A stretch of 49,445 bases of DNA from Dolichospermum sp. LEGE 00240 (GTDB taxonomy: Bacteria > Cyanobacteriota > Cyanobacteriia > Cyanobacteriales > Nostocaceae), in assembly GCF_015207875.1 (NCBI RefSeq), contig NZ_JADEVZ010000035.1, positions 1 to 49,445 of the forward strand, in the 5' to 3' direction. The notes under the pieces were generated by a model, which was not told where the DNA came from, searched no databases, and saw only the letters and a list, made by a program, of their open reading frames with translations. A program made the translations under genes and the position numbers. Below are positions 1 through 7,766 of the stretch, piece after piece (the first letter of the stretch is position 1; each line of letters begins with the position of its first letter).

Positions 1-261
1 CATGATACCCATTGGGGAATTGAAAGTTTTCACAGAGCCATTAAACAAGTATGTGGAATTTGTCGATTTATGGTGAGAGATAGCCAAGCAATCAAAACAC
101 ACATATTTTGTTCACTTCAAGCATTTGTTCGTTTAGAAAAAATGCGCTCTGAAAACATAATTTCTAATTGGTATGAAGTGCAAAGAAACTTATTCACTTT
201 AGTTGTGCGCGACTACATTGTGGACAATCTTACCAATGCTTGTGCTGCTTCATCAACATAG
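1..261 (+). CDS. IS4/IS701-like transposase, C-terminal part (5' end off window)
   Basis: The reading frame is open from the first base of the window to a TAG stop. It encodes the C-terminal end of a DDE transposase: H-x3-W-G-I-E-S-F-H-R-x-I-K-Q near the start is the region that carries the catalytic Glu in IS4/IS701-type enzymes, and a helical C-terminal tail follows. The first ATG, at 70, is internal and should not be used as a start. Just downstream, at 279-290, lies TGCGTAAGTCCT, a terminal sequence often seen at cyanobacterial IS ends. The IS lies inside the second nifH insertion and interrupts the restriction-modification gene at 264-773. The family assignment is from motif memory, not a search. 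Confidence 0.65.
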   Translation, partial: HDTHWGIESFHRAIKQVCGICRFMVRDSQAIKTHIFCSLQAFVRLEKMRSENIISNWYEVQRNLFTLVVRDYIVDNLTNACAASST

Positions 262-263
262 AT

Positions 264-773
264 TCATTTTTTTGTCAATGCGTAAGTCCTATTGTTATTA
301 AATAGCGGTTTACGATTTTCAGGAAACAGGAAGTTTAAGACAGTATACCGATTTGGTAAATCTTCTAATGTTACTTGATCTACAGGTTCTTGCAGTTGGA
401 TATCAAAGTCATAGATCCAAAATTCATCAAAGTTACAGAGAATTACATATTTTGGCCGATGGGGAACTAATTGTAGCCAATATTCAAAGGCTTGTTGGTA
501 GTGTTTTTCTAGCTTTTCACCCCGTTTTTTCATTTCCATCAGTAACCGTGGTCGCCATAGTAAATCAGCAAATTTGGTAGATTTGCCTTTAACTTTTACG
601 CGATATTCTAATTCTGCTCCTGCTTCTTTATAACCTTGATGGTTAAATGCTTGAAATAGGCGATCGCAAAATACTTGTGCTTCACCTTTTTCATCCCCCG
701 TCAACTGACGGACATATTCGACAAAACTGATAATTTTATTGCGTGTATCTTCCATTTGACTGTCAAAATACAA
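264..773 (-). pseudogene. MmeI-like type IIG restriction-modification protein, N-terminal remnant cut by an IS
   Basis: The 169 residues match the N-terminal region of MmeI-like fused restriction-methyltransferase proteins. The segment F-V-E-Y-V-R-Q-L-T-G-D-E-K-G-E-A-Q is followed by E-L-E-Y-R-V-K and by F-A-D-L-L-W-x-P-x-L-L-M-E-M-K-K-R-G. The last has the D...E-x-K spacing expected of a PD-(D/E)XK nuclease. The family protein is several times longer and carries a methyltransferase domain, which is absent here. Similarity ends around P-L-F-N-N-N, exactly where the IS end begins. A start at the Met seven residues in (755) is as likely as 773. The fragment is cargo of the second nifH insertion and is most likely non-functional, although the nuclease fold could survive. 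Confidence 0.6.
279..290. mobile_element. Probable right end of the IS
   Basis: TGCGTAAGTCCT is the reverse complement of AGGACTTACGCA, a motif seen at the tips of many cyanobacterial insertion sequences. It lies 18 bp beyond the transposase stop. It is also the point where the MmeI-like protein on the opposite strand stops looking like its family: its last residues, R-T-Y-A-L-T-K-K, are read from IS sequence. The left end of the IS is outside the window. Confidence 0.5.
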
Positions 774-970
774 TAAAAAGTTATTAAAAGTACATTATAC
801 ACCATAATTGTATTATATGTATATGGAATATGACTAGAGCAATAACCGTTTTTAATAAAATGTAATAAATATTTTATTTCATGCTATTACTAATGGGTTA
901 TTAAAAATTAAATATCATTTAGAAATAACCAAAAAGTAACCCATTTATCAAAAATCATGTATCCCGTTGA

Positions 971-1430
<460 letters not shown>

Positions 1431-1445
1431 GTATGAGGAATAATC

Positions 1446-2807
1446 ATGAAAGCAGGTTATGTGAGGGTTTCCACCCGTGAACAGGATGAAGGTAATGCTT
1501 TGGAACAACAAACAGCACGAGTAGAAAGGGCGGGTGCTATTGTCATCTTCTCGGATGTTGAGTCCGGGCGCAGCGATCAGAGGAAAGAATTTAATAAAAT
1601 GATTGCTCAGTGCAAACATGGCAAGATCACCGAAGTCATCTGCACGAGAATTGACCGACTAGGACGCAGTGTCGTGGGGATTCACAAAGCGATCGCTATC
1701 TTTGAGGAGTACAAGGTCAAACTCACGGTTTTGGATGCACCTGTTGACCCATCTTCTCCCTTTGGGTGGTTTTCTGTGAATCAGATGGCTGGATTGGCGG
1801 AATTTGAATCTAGGCTACTTGCGAATCGCATCAAAAATGGTATGAACTTTTTTAGAGAGCAGAAAAAGGCTTCTCCCCGGCCACCTTTTGGGTATTGTCG
1901 CGTGGATGAAAAGTATGCTCCTGATTTGTCTGAGATGAATGGAATTAGTAAATGGGCGATCGCTCACAAGATGATTGAATATTTCCTTGGTGATGGGGCT
2001 ACATTGAGGAGTACGGGTCAATATTTACTGCAAACTTATCATCTCAAGTGGACTGCGGCCGGACTGCGTTACTGGCTTTTAAACCCCGTACTCAGGGGCT
2101 GTACCGCTTATAATATCAAAGGCAATTTAAACCAACCTGAAAACTGGGATATTCATGAAGATACTCACCAACCCTTAATTAGTGAAAATATATTCAAACG
2201 CATAGTTGGAAAACTTGAGGAGAATAAATCTAAATACAGCTACGGTAAGGACAAAAAGGAAACAGAGATTTTCCCACTAGCGGGGCAGATTATTTGCGCT
2301 GAGTGCGGTTACAAATGCTTTTGTAAGAAACGAAACTCGACATATAGAGTCCGCTGCAAAAAACATGAAAATATGGGAAATGATTTTTGTGGCAATAAAA
2401 TTAGTACCTATCTACCAAATATTATTTTGGCGGTAGATCAAACCTTAGTAGAGCGCCACAGGGAAATTCAGGAATATGCAATTACAAATTCAAATATTGA
2501 GGCAGAAGATAGCCCGGAATTGACTGCTAGGAAGGAGCAACTAAAAGCACTGAGACTTTTACCTAAAAACCCCATAATTCAAGATGCCATTGACCAAACA
2601 ATTTTAGAGATAAATAAAATCAAACAAAAAGAAACCGTAGTTAACAAAATCAACAGCGAACTATTTGATATTCTTTCGTTTTGTTGTAGCAATATTAATT
2701 TTTGGGATGAAACACCCTGGGCTGATAAATCTTTAATATATAAAGAATTAATTGATTACGTAAAAGTTGCCAATGGTGAAATCAAAGAAGTCAAGCTACG
2801 GGTTTAA
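1446..2807 (+). CDS. XisF-like large serine recombinase
   Basis: The 453-aa site-specific recombinase presumably excises the surrounding element. The N-terminus is a resolvase/invertase catalytic domain: Y-V-R-V-S-T-R-E-Q carries the nucleophilic Ser at residue 9, and R-I-D-R-L-G-R-S carries the conserved catalytic arginines. A recombinase domain follows (P-P-F-G-Y at ~140, then T-A-A-G-L-R-Y-W-L-L-N-P). After that comes a zinc ribbon at ~287-320 with C-A-E-C-G-Y and two further cysteines, and a helical tail. It is similar in design to XisF of the Anabaena fdxN element, though somewhat shorter. AGGAA lies 6 bp before the ATG. The gene points into the element, opposite to nifH, and no XisH/XisI partners are seen. 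Confidence 0.92.
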   Translation: MKAGYVRVSTREQDEGNALEQQTARVERAGAIVIFSDVESGRSDQRKEFNKMIAQCKHGKITEVICTRIDRLGRSVVGIHKAIAIFEEYKVKLTVLDAPVDPSSPFGWFSVNQMAGLAEFESRLLANRIKNGMNFFREQKKASPRPPFGYCRVDEKYAPDLSEMNGISKWAIAHKMIEYFLGDGATLRSTGQYLLQTYHLKWTAAGLRYWLLNPVLRGCTAYNIKGNLNQPENWDIHEDTHQPLISENIFKRIVGKLEENKSKYSYGKDKKETEIFPLAGQIICAECGYKCFCKKRNSTYRVRCKKHENMGNDFCGNKISTYLPNIILAVDQTLVERHREIQEYAITNSNIEAEDSPELTARKEQLKALRLLPKNPIIQDAIDQTILEINKIKQKETVVNKINSELFDILSFCCSNINFWDETPWADKSLIYKELIDYVKVANGEIKEVKLRV

Positions 2808-2943
2808 GCAGTCCTTGAAGTTCTACTTCAAATTCTTCCTCTGATAATAACATTAATCTCTTTCTGGTATAAGGATCTAAATACCGAATCCTATACCATT
2901 TTTTAGAGACACGAATCAATACTTGAGTCGCTGTTTCCTGCAT
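2791..2943 (-). CDS. Small hypothetical protein (50 aa) overlapping the recombinase 3' end
   Basis: The short frame starts at an ATG (2941-2943) and ends with TGA at 2791-2793, so its last six codons lie antisense to the last codons of the recombinase. The protein is basic in the N-terminal half and acidic later: M-Q-E-T-A-T-Q-V-L-I-R-V-S-K-K-W-Y-R-I-R, then L-D-P-Y-T-R-K-R-L and a run S-E-E-E-F-E-V-E. This reads like a folded small protein rather than a chance frame. I do not recognise the family. Its position, tail to tail with the recombinase and inside the element, makes an excision factor one possibility among several. Confidence 0.45.
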   Translation of the reverse strand: MQETATQVLIRVSKKWYRIRYLDPYTRKRLMLLSEEEFEVELQGLLKPVA

Positions 2944-3036
2944 ATCATAATAGGTGAAGTCTTATAGCTACTTTAGCTATTTTTTGATATTTTTGTCTGT
3001 TGATAATGAACAGATTTATTCCTAAACTAATAGGAG

Positions 3037-3146
3037 TAAGTAGGTTGGCGTTAAAAATTGTCCTTGGGGCAAGGGAACAGGAAGAGACTTTTGGGCGATT
3101 TTACTTTTCTTCACATACCTTTAAATTTTTCGGTTCACCTACTTAG
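3037..3146. repeat. MITE-like element, copy A
   Basis: This 110-bp element is bounded by the inverted ends GTAAGTAGGTT and ACCTACTTAG. It shares its interior with the copies at 6203-6285 and (opposite orientation) 14882-15006, including TTAAAAATTGTC near one end and TTTTACTTTTCTTCACA near the other. No coding capacity is seen. It separates the recombinase module from the cargo operon. Nothing else is seen in 2944-3204. Confidence 0.65.
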
Positions 3147-3204
3147 GGAAATCTTAACAGGGAATAGCAAAAATGTCGGACATTAAGTTCCCTGTTCCCT
3201 TTTC

Positions 3205-4053
3205 TCAACTTATTGGTTTAGCAGAACAAGTACCGAAGAACCTGATTTTTATATAAACGTTATCATGTTTAACTTTAACTTCATAGCTTTGAAGTGAAAT
3301 ATCTAGGACTGTTAAACATTCACCTGTATTTAAATCATATTTAAATTCATGGGCCGAACAAGTAATAACTCCTTTTTCTACCCTACCTTTATCTAAAGGA
3401 AATCCCAAATGGGAACAACGATTCTGATAACAGCTAATATGATCATCTTGTTTATACAGAATCACGTCATGATTATTAACTCTAACTGCTAAAATCCGAT
3501 TTTCAATTATTTCATCTAATGTGGCTACTTTTACCCAATAAAAATCTAAAGAATTAGCATTATCATTAGTAGAAGTAGGGGAATTATGATTAACAGCAAC
3601 TACTTTGGTAATTTCTGGACAATGTTTTTTAATTGCTTGTTCTATTCCTTGAGTTAAAGTGAGAGTAGAAGTAGTGCAATTACTACAACTACCAGTTAAT
3701 TTAACTTCAACTGTATCCGGTAGTTTAATTGCTACTAATTCTACATCTCCTTGATGACTTTGTAAACTGGGACGAACTTCTGCTAATGCTGTTTGGATAC
3801 GTTCTGATAATGGCGGTTTAACTAAATTGTGATATAAGAAAACTGCATAGACAATTTCATCATCTACGGCTTGACGCAAAGCTGATATATTATCTTGTTT
3901 AAGACTTTTAATTAAATTAGTTAGTGCTGCTTTATGTAGAGACTCAATTGCTCTTTGTAACCCCACAGCTACACAACGTTGACTTTCATCCCAGTTAGCA
4001 ATAATCGCTTCAAAACGATTGATATCTGTAATCAATTCTTCAAGATTATTCAT
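3205..4053 (-). CDS. NifU C-terminal domain-Rieske [2Fe-2S] fusion protein
   Basis: The 282-aa protein has three parts. The N-terminal ~75 residues are a helical domain. A NifU C-terminal (Nfu-type) Fe-S scaffold spans about 80-150, with C-S-N-C as the cluster-binding C-x2-C. A Rieske domain spans about 165-270, with C-S-H-L-G and C-S-A-H giving the C-x-H...C-x2-H ligand set of a Rieske [2Fe-2S] cluster. It is the last gene of the element's operon. Its architecture fits the NifU-like protein encoded just upstream of the hyp genes in Nostoc PCC 7120 (alr0692 in my recollection), proposed to help mature the uptake hydrogenase small subunit. Fe-S scaffolding is supported by the motifs; the hydrogenase link is by context and memory. 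Confidence 0.85.
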   Translation of the reverse strand: MNNLEELITDINRFEAIIANWDESQRCVAVGLQRAIESLHKAALTNLIKSLKQDNISALRQAVDDEIVYAVFLYHNLVKPPLSERIQTALAEVRPSLQSHQGDVELVAIKLPDTVEVKLTGSCSNCTTSTLTLTQGIEQAIKKHCPEITKVVAVNHNSPTSTNDNANSLDFYWVKVATLDEIIENRILAVRVNNHDVILYKQDDHISCYQNRCSHLGFPLDKGRVEKGVITCSAHEFKYDLNTGECLTVLDISLQSYEVKVKHDNVYIKIRFFGTCSAKPIS

Positions 4054-4103
4054 TATTTTTATGGATTTATCTGGGGTTAATTGGTTATTTTGAAATTAGT
4101 TTA

Positions 4104-4121
4104 GGGCGCAGGCCTGCGCCC
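4104..4121. repeat. Perfect 18-bp palindrome between cargo genes
   Basis: GGGCGCAGGCCTGCGCCC is a perfect inverted repeat in the 100-bp gap between the 74-aa membrane protein gene and the NifU-Rieske gene. It is of the REP-like type common in cyanobacterial intergenic DNA. As RNA it would form a strong hairpin and could lower expression of the last gene or stabilise the upstream message. Confidence 0.6.
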
Positions 4122-4153
4122 CTACGGATTTATTTAGAGAGATTGTTAAAACC

Positions 4154-4378
4154 TCATTTCATTTTAAAATCTTGCAAGAGAAAGGGCATAATTGCACCTG
4201 TCGTTAAACTAGCTACACTAATGGGAATACAGAGGGGAATTGATGCTTGTGCTAATAATACTAATATACCTGTGCCAATAGTACTAGCAATTATGGTTTG
4301 ACGCAGAAAATATATGGGGTCACGGAATAGTTTACCCTTGAGAAATAATTTAACAGAAAACCAACTTAGTTCTAACAT
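4154..4378 (-). CDS. Small membrane protein (74 aa), extended-hyp-operon type
   Basis: After a short amphipathic N-terminus (M-L-E-L-S-W-F-S-V-K-L-F-L-K-G) the protein has two hydrophobic stretches, about residues 28-45 and 48-67, so two membrane helices are likely. It lies 8 bp after the 89-aa membrane protein gene, which suggests one message. In Nostoc PCC 7120 two small membrane proteins (asr0689, asr0690 from memory) accompany a TPR protein and the NifU-like gene before hypF; this gene fits one of them. No catalytic motif is visible. Confidence 0.7.
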   Translation of the reverse strand: MLELSWFSVKLFLKGKLFRDPIYFLRQTIIASTIGTGILVLLAQASIPLCIPISVASLTTGAIMPFLLQDFKMK

Positions 4379-4386
4379 ATATGCTC

Positions 4387-4656
4387 CTAATGATTAGCTA
4401 ATAAGTTTAGGATAAATAACCCTAAAATTACCGCAGGAATTACTCCTGCTGGTGCAAATAAACTGCCAATTGTGGCTGCAAATTGATATCCTATATCTTT
4501 ACCTGCAAGGATAATTCCGCCAATTGCACCACCAATCATTGATAAAATTGCGGCGATGATTAACCAAGTAAATTCTGTGGTAAAATCTAATTCTGTATTT
4601 AAACTATGCAAAAATTTGACCACTCCCGGATCATTAACTAAATCAAACATGATCAT
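4387..4656 (-). CDS. Small membrane protein (89 aa) with Gly-rich helices
   Basis: The soluble N-terminal ~25 residues are followed by two strongly hydrophobic segments, about 30-50 (I-I-A-A-I-L-S-M-I-G-G-A-I-G-G-I-I-L-A) and 60-86. A G-x3-G-like pattern suggests close helix packing. GGAG precedes the start in the 15-bp gap after the TPR gene. It is the second gene of the cargo operon. No enzymatic motif is seen. The pairing with the 74-aa protein matches the two small membrane proteins of the extended hyp operon. Confidence 0.7.
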   Translation of the reverse strand: MIMFDLVNDPGVVKFLHSLNTELDFTTEFTWLIIAAILSMIGGAIGGIILAGKDIGYQFAATIGSLFAPAGVIPAVILGLFILNLLANH

Positions 4657-4671
4657 TCTCCTATTCTGGGT

Positions 4672-5688
4672 TTAATTTAAGGCAAATGCTTGAATTTCTG
4701 CGGTTAAATCTTGTAGGGCTTTAGCTACTATTTCGGCTTGTTGTAATTGCTTATGTTCTGTAAATATTCGCCAAGCTTCTTGATAGTATTCTTCTGCTTT
4801 TAAGAGATTTTGGGGATTTCCTAATTCTGGTTTTTCGAGGTTGTCGGGTAAGTTGAAGAGAAGGTTAGCTTTGTTAGAAATTGTATTGGCATATTCTAAC
4901 GGTGTATCTTGAAGATTACGCACTTTTAAAGCTTCATCATAAGCTAAAACAGCGCGTAAATTATTTTCCACAGGATGGGAACTCACTAAATATTGTAAGG
5001 CATTTCCTAAATTATTTTGCAACATTGCATATTCTTTAGGATGGTCAATTATGTTAATATGTTTGAGGGCGATTTCAAAGGACTGGACTGCTAAACCTTG
5101 ACGTAAAGATTCTTGTGCCGATGACATGGGCATGGAAAGATAGGCGATCGCTATGTTATTATACAAAATCGCATATTCCTGGGGGTAATCTTCCCAAGTA
5201 AACACCCGCAAAGCTTCATGATAAGCATGAATACTCTCAGTTATCCGCCCTAAATTTTCGGGAACAAGAGATTGTAAAACCAATCCCAAATTCATCTGCA
5301 CTGCGGCTACCTCTGCCGCTGGGGCAAATTGTTGTAAAATGGGCAAAGCTTCCTCATAATCTGCCCGTGCTTGTTGCAAAAGTTGGGAATCACCATCAGG
5401 AATCATCTGTAATGTCCCTGCAATGCCCACTTTAGCCCGTGCTTTCAGTAAAAGATACTCCTCCCCACACATCTGATATGCACGCTCAAATAGCCCGATT
5501 GCATTGTGTAAATCTTGGGCTGTTTTCGGTTTTTTTTGAAACCCTGTGCCAATTTCTATCAGCATTTGGATTTTTTCTTCTGTTGTTACTGACTCCAAAG
5601 ATATGGACGCAATAGCAGCTTTTACCGCTGAATCTGTCATACTAGATATCATAATTGGTTTGGGGAATGGGGTCATCAATACCCACAC
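4672..5688 (-). CDS. Tetratricopeptide-like helical repeat protein
   Basis: This is a soluble protein of up to 338 aa built of paired helices. TPR-type signatures recur: A-I-G-L-F-E-R-A-Y, A-R-A-D-Y-E-E-A-L, S-I-H-A-Y-H-E-A-L, S-F-E-I-A-L, A-V-L-A-Y-D-E-A-L and A-E-E-Y-Y-Q-E-A-W, spaced about 45-50 residues apart, several with Y-A-x-L-Q-N-N-L-G-x-A-L-like partner helices. The true start may be the Met at 5640 (M-T-D-S-A-V-K-A-A-I), since the 16 residues before it look unstructured. It is the first gene of the element's operon and corresponds in kind to the TPR protein (alr0691 type) of the extended hyp operon. A scaffold role is likely; the partner is unknown. Confidence 0.75.
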   Translation of the reverse strand: MWVLMTPFPKPIMISSMTDSAVKAAIASISLESVTTEEKIQMLIEIGTGFQKKPKTAQDLHNAIGLFERAYQMCGEEYLLLKARAKVGIAGTLQMIPDGDSQLLQQARADYEEALPILQQFAPAAEVAAVQMNLGLVLQSLVPENLGRITESIHAYHEALRVFTWEDYPQEYAILYNNIAIAYLSMPMSSAQESLRQGLAVQSFEIALKHINIIDHPKEYAMLQNNLGNALQYLVSSHPVENNLRAVLAYDEALKVRNLQDTPLEYANTISNKANLLFNLPDNLEKPELGNPQNLLKAEEYYQEAWRIFTEHKQLQQAEIVAKALQDLTAEIQAFALN

Positions 5689-6084
5689 AATGGGATTATT
5701 AACTAAGCTAATTTACGCAGTTTTCAAATTTATATAGATTCCTTGATTTATTATAGTTTCATCACTAATTTTCAAAAGACAAGCAGTAGTATTCTGCACT
5801 TTTCTGATCAATTTCTAAGCTCAAGGCAATAGCATCAATATCCCCCACTATAAAATATTTGTTTGATGAAAATCTAGAGTAGATTTACCAATATTAAAAT
5901 ATTAGTCTCAGTTAAAAATAAGGGTTCTTCGGTACTTGTTATACTAACCCGATAAGTTGAGAATAGGGAATAGTTGTGGGTGCGGAAGTCAAAAGTCAAA
6001 AGTCAAAACTAATACTGAGCAAGCTTTTTGGCGATTGATAATGGTTGATTTATTTACGCCGTGTTGTACTAGTAATTTCCAAAA

Positions 6085-6173
6085 ACCTAACCCCCCAGCC
6101 CCCCTTCCCTGCCAGGGAATGGGGGTTTTAAAGCCTCTCCCCGCGGCGGGGAGAGGTTTGGAGAGGGGTTTAT
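6085..6173. repeat. GC-rich palindromic repeat
   Basis: This is a C-run/G-run repeat of a kind widespread in cyanobacterial intergenic DNA. It holds two hairpins: CCCTGCCAGGG, and CCTCTCCCCG/CGGGGAGAGG around 6134-6156. It contrasts sharply with the AT-rich surroundings. A short frame read through it at 5957-6184 is a by-product of the repeat. Confidence 0.55.
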
Positions 6174-6202
6174 TTATACATTAAAAACTTTTAAAACATC
6201 CT

Positions 6203-6285
6203 CTAAGTAGGTGAACATTAAAAATTATTGTTATGACAAGGGAACAGGGAAGAGGTTTTGGGTAAAGAATTTTCGGGTTACTTAG
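6203..6285. repeat. MITE-like element, copy B (shorter)
   Basis: CTAAGTAGGTGAACATTAAA at the left and GGGTTACTTAG at the right frame an 83-bp copy of the family also present at 3037-3146 and 14882-15006. It has the same orientation as copy A but is shortened internally. Together copies A and B bracket the cargo operon within the excision element. Confidence 0.55.
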
Positions 6286-6338
6286 TCATCTTTAGACGCT
6301 ATCTGCAAAGAAGCAAGGTACAGGTGAACCCTCTGGGT

Positions 6339-6524
<186 letters not shown>

Positions 6525-6572
6525 CTAGAATTAGTTGATTGGTGGTTTTGTCTGTTGGTTCTCACGGCCAAA

Positions 6573-6600
6573 GTTCTACGGCGGTGAGCGTGTGTAGAAC
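6573..6600. promoter_or_regulatory. Stem-loop in the nifU-nifH intergenic leader
   Basis: GTTCTAC...GTAGAAC form a 7-bp stem around a GC-rich 14-nt loop, 61-88 bp before the nifH ATG. In Anabaena variabilis the nifH transcript 5' ends in this intergenic region are known to arise by RNA processing stabilised by a stem-loop. This hairpin is a candidate for the same function, by analogy only. Confidence 0.4.
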
Positions 6601-6692
6601 GTCGCTATTTATGGAGGCGATCGCTCTACAGAAAATCTAGTGGTGTTCATAGTATTTATTGGGTTGTAAGAATAATTGGTTAATGGGCGTTG

Positions 6693-6776
6693 GCGGGGAG
6701 TTGAAACCCCTGGGCGGGGAGTTGAAACCCCTGGGCGGGGAGTTGAAACCCCTGGGCGGGGAGACCCCGCCCCTAC
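6693..6776. repeat. 21-bp tandem repeats abutting the nifU stop
   Basis: Three exact units of GCGGGGAGTTGAAACCCCTG plus one G (6693-6713, 6714-6734, 6735-6755) are followed by a variant, GCGGGGAGACCCCGCCCCTA, that runs to the nifU stop codon (6773-6775). Each unit contains the small dyad GGGG...CCCC. The array lies in the nifU-nifH gap and will be transcribed between the two genes. It is too short-spaced and too uniform to be a CRISPR. Confidence 0.7.
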
Positions 6777-7672
6777 ACTGCTTCGACAATAATTTCTTTA
6801 CTGATGCGATCGCGTAATCTCGCTTCAATTGCAATCTTTAAAGTTGCAGTGCTGCTAGAACATGAACCGCAAGCACCTTTAAGAATTACCTTAATTTTAT
6901 CGCCTTCAACATCATAAAGTTCTACATCTCCCCCGTCGGCGATTAAAACAGGTCGGACTTCTTCATCTAATACCTTTTGAATCAAAGCAATTTTTTGAAC
7001 TGTAGTTAATGGTCTTTGTGGCTCTGAACTAGGAATTTCTGTTTTAGCTTTCGCCTTGTAGCTGTAGAGATTTTTGTTGGCGGCTTCCTGCTTTACTTCC
7101 CTTATTATATCATCAATCTTCGTTAAACAAGAACCACATCCGCCACCAGCTTTTACATAATTTGTTACTTGCTCTGCACTGAAGAGATTGTTTTGTGCAA
7201 CTGCTTTCTTAATCTTAGCATCAGTTATTCCGAAACAGCTACAAATGAGGACACCTTCTTCATCGTCATGTGCCTCTAGAGGAATGCCACGATAATTATA
7301 AATCGCCGCTTCTAAAGCCTCTTGACCCATAACAGAACAGTGCATTTTCGCTTCAGGTAAACCACCTAAATAATCAGCGATTTCCTTATTTGTCACTCCT
7401 AAAGCTTCATCTAAAGTCAAACCTTTGACCATTTCAGTTAAAGCGCTCGAAGATGCGATCGCACTTGTACAACCAAAAGTTTGAAACCGAGCATCGAGAA
7501 TTTTATCTGTTGCTTCTTCAACTTTCAAATGTAATCTTAAAGCATCACCACAAGCAATACTTCCTACTTCACCAGTTGCCACCTTCACACCAGCTTCGCC
7601 AGTTTCTTCAATTGCCCCTTGGTTTTTAGGATCGTAAAATAACTCTAATACTTTATCAGTGTAGTCCCACAT
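6773..7672 (-). CDS. nifU: NifU Fe-S cluster scaffold protein
   Basis: This is full-length three-domain NifU (299 aa), the scaffold on which NifS-derived sulfur and iron are assembled into clusters for nitrogenase. The N-terminal IscU-like domain has cysteines in I-A-C-G-D, F-G-C-T-S-A and M-H-C-S-V-M-G. The central [2Fe-2S] ferredoxin-like domain has C-S-C-F-G-I-T and G-G-G-C-G-S-C-L. The C-terminal Nfu domain has G-A-C-G-S-C-S-S-S. The start M-W-D-Y-T-D-K-V is typical of the family. It follows nifS with a ~95-bp gap and precedes nifH. It differs from the element's NifU-Rieske protein, which has only the Nfu part. Confidence 0.97.
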   Translation of the reverse strand: MWDYTDKVLELFYDPKNQGAIEETGEAGVKVATGEVGSIACGDALRLHLKVEEATDKILDARFQTFGCTSAIASSSALTEMVKGLTLDEALGVTNKEIADYLGGLPEAKMHCSVMGQEALEAAIYNYRGIPLEAHDDEEGVLICSCFGITDAKIKKAVAQNNLFSAEQVTNYVKAGGGCGSCLTKIDDIIREVKQEAANKNLYSYKAKAKTEIPSSEPQRPLTTVQKIALIQKVLDEEVRPVLIADGGDVELYDVEGDKIKVILKGACGSCSSSTATLKIAIEARLRDRISKEIIVEAV

Positions 7673-7766
7673 AGTTAATTTTAGATTTTGGATTTTAGAT
7701 TTTGGATTGGTGATTTGTCATTAGTTAGTAGTAAATGAAAACTGACCACTGACTAATGACTAACTA

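Larger units (their letters stand above)
5689..6338. other. Non-coding stretch upstream of the cargo operon
   Basis: No convincing gene is present. The stretch should contain the cargo operon's promoter. It also holds a GC-rich palindromic repeat (6085-6173) and a MITE-like copy (6203-6285). In the integrated state, transcription from nifU through the truncated nifH would also run through here into the cargo genes on the same strand. Confidence 0.5.

Noticed and set aside
3205-4053. NifU-Rieske gene as a simple duplicate of nifU
   Set aside because: It lacks the IscU-like and central ferredoxin domains, has a Rieske domain instead and keeps company with membrane proteins, so it is a separate family.
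5957-6184. 75-aa frame in the cargo upstream region
   Set aside because: It runs through the C/G-rich palindromic repeat, has P-P-A-P-L-P-type low complexity, and has no ribosome-binding site.
6693-6776. CRISPR-like array behind nifU
   Set aside because: The units are contiguous 21-bp repeats without spacers.
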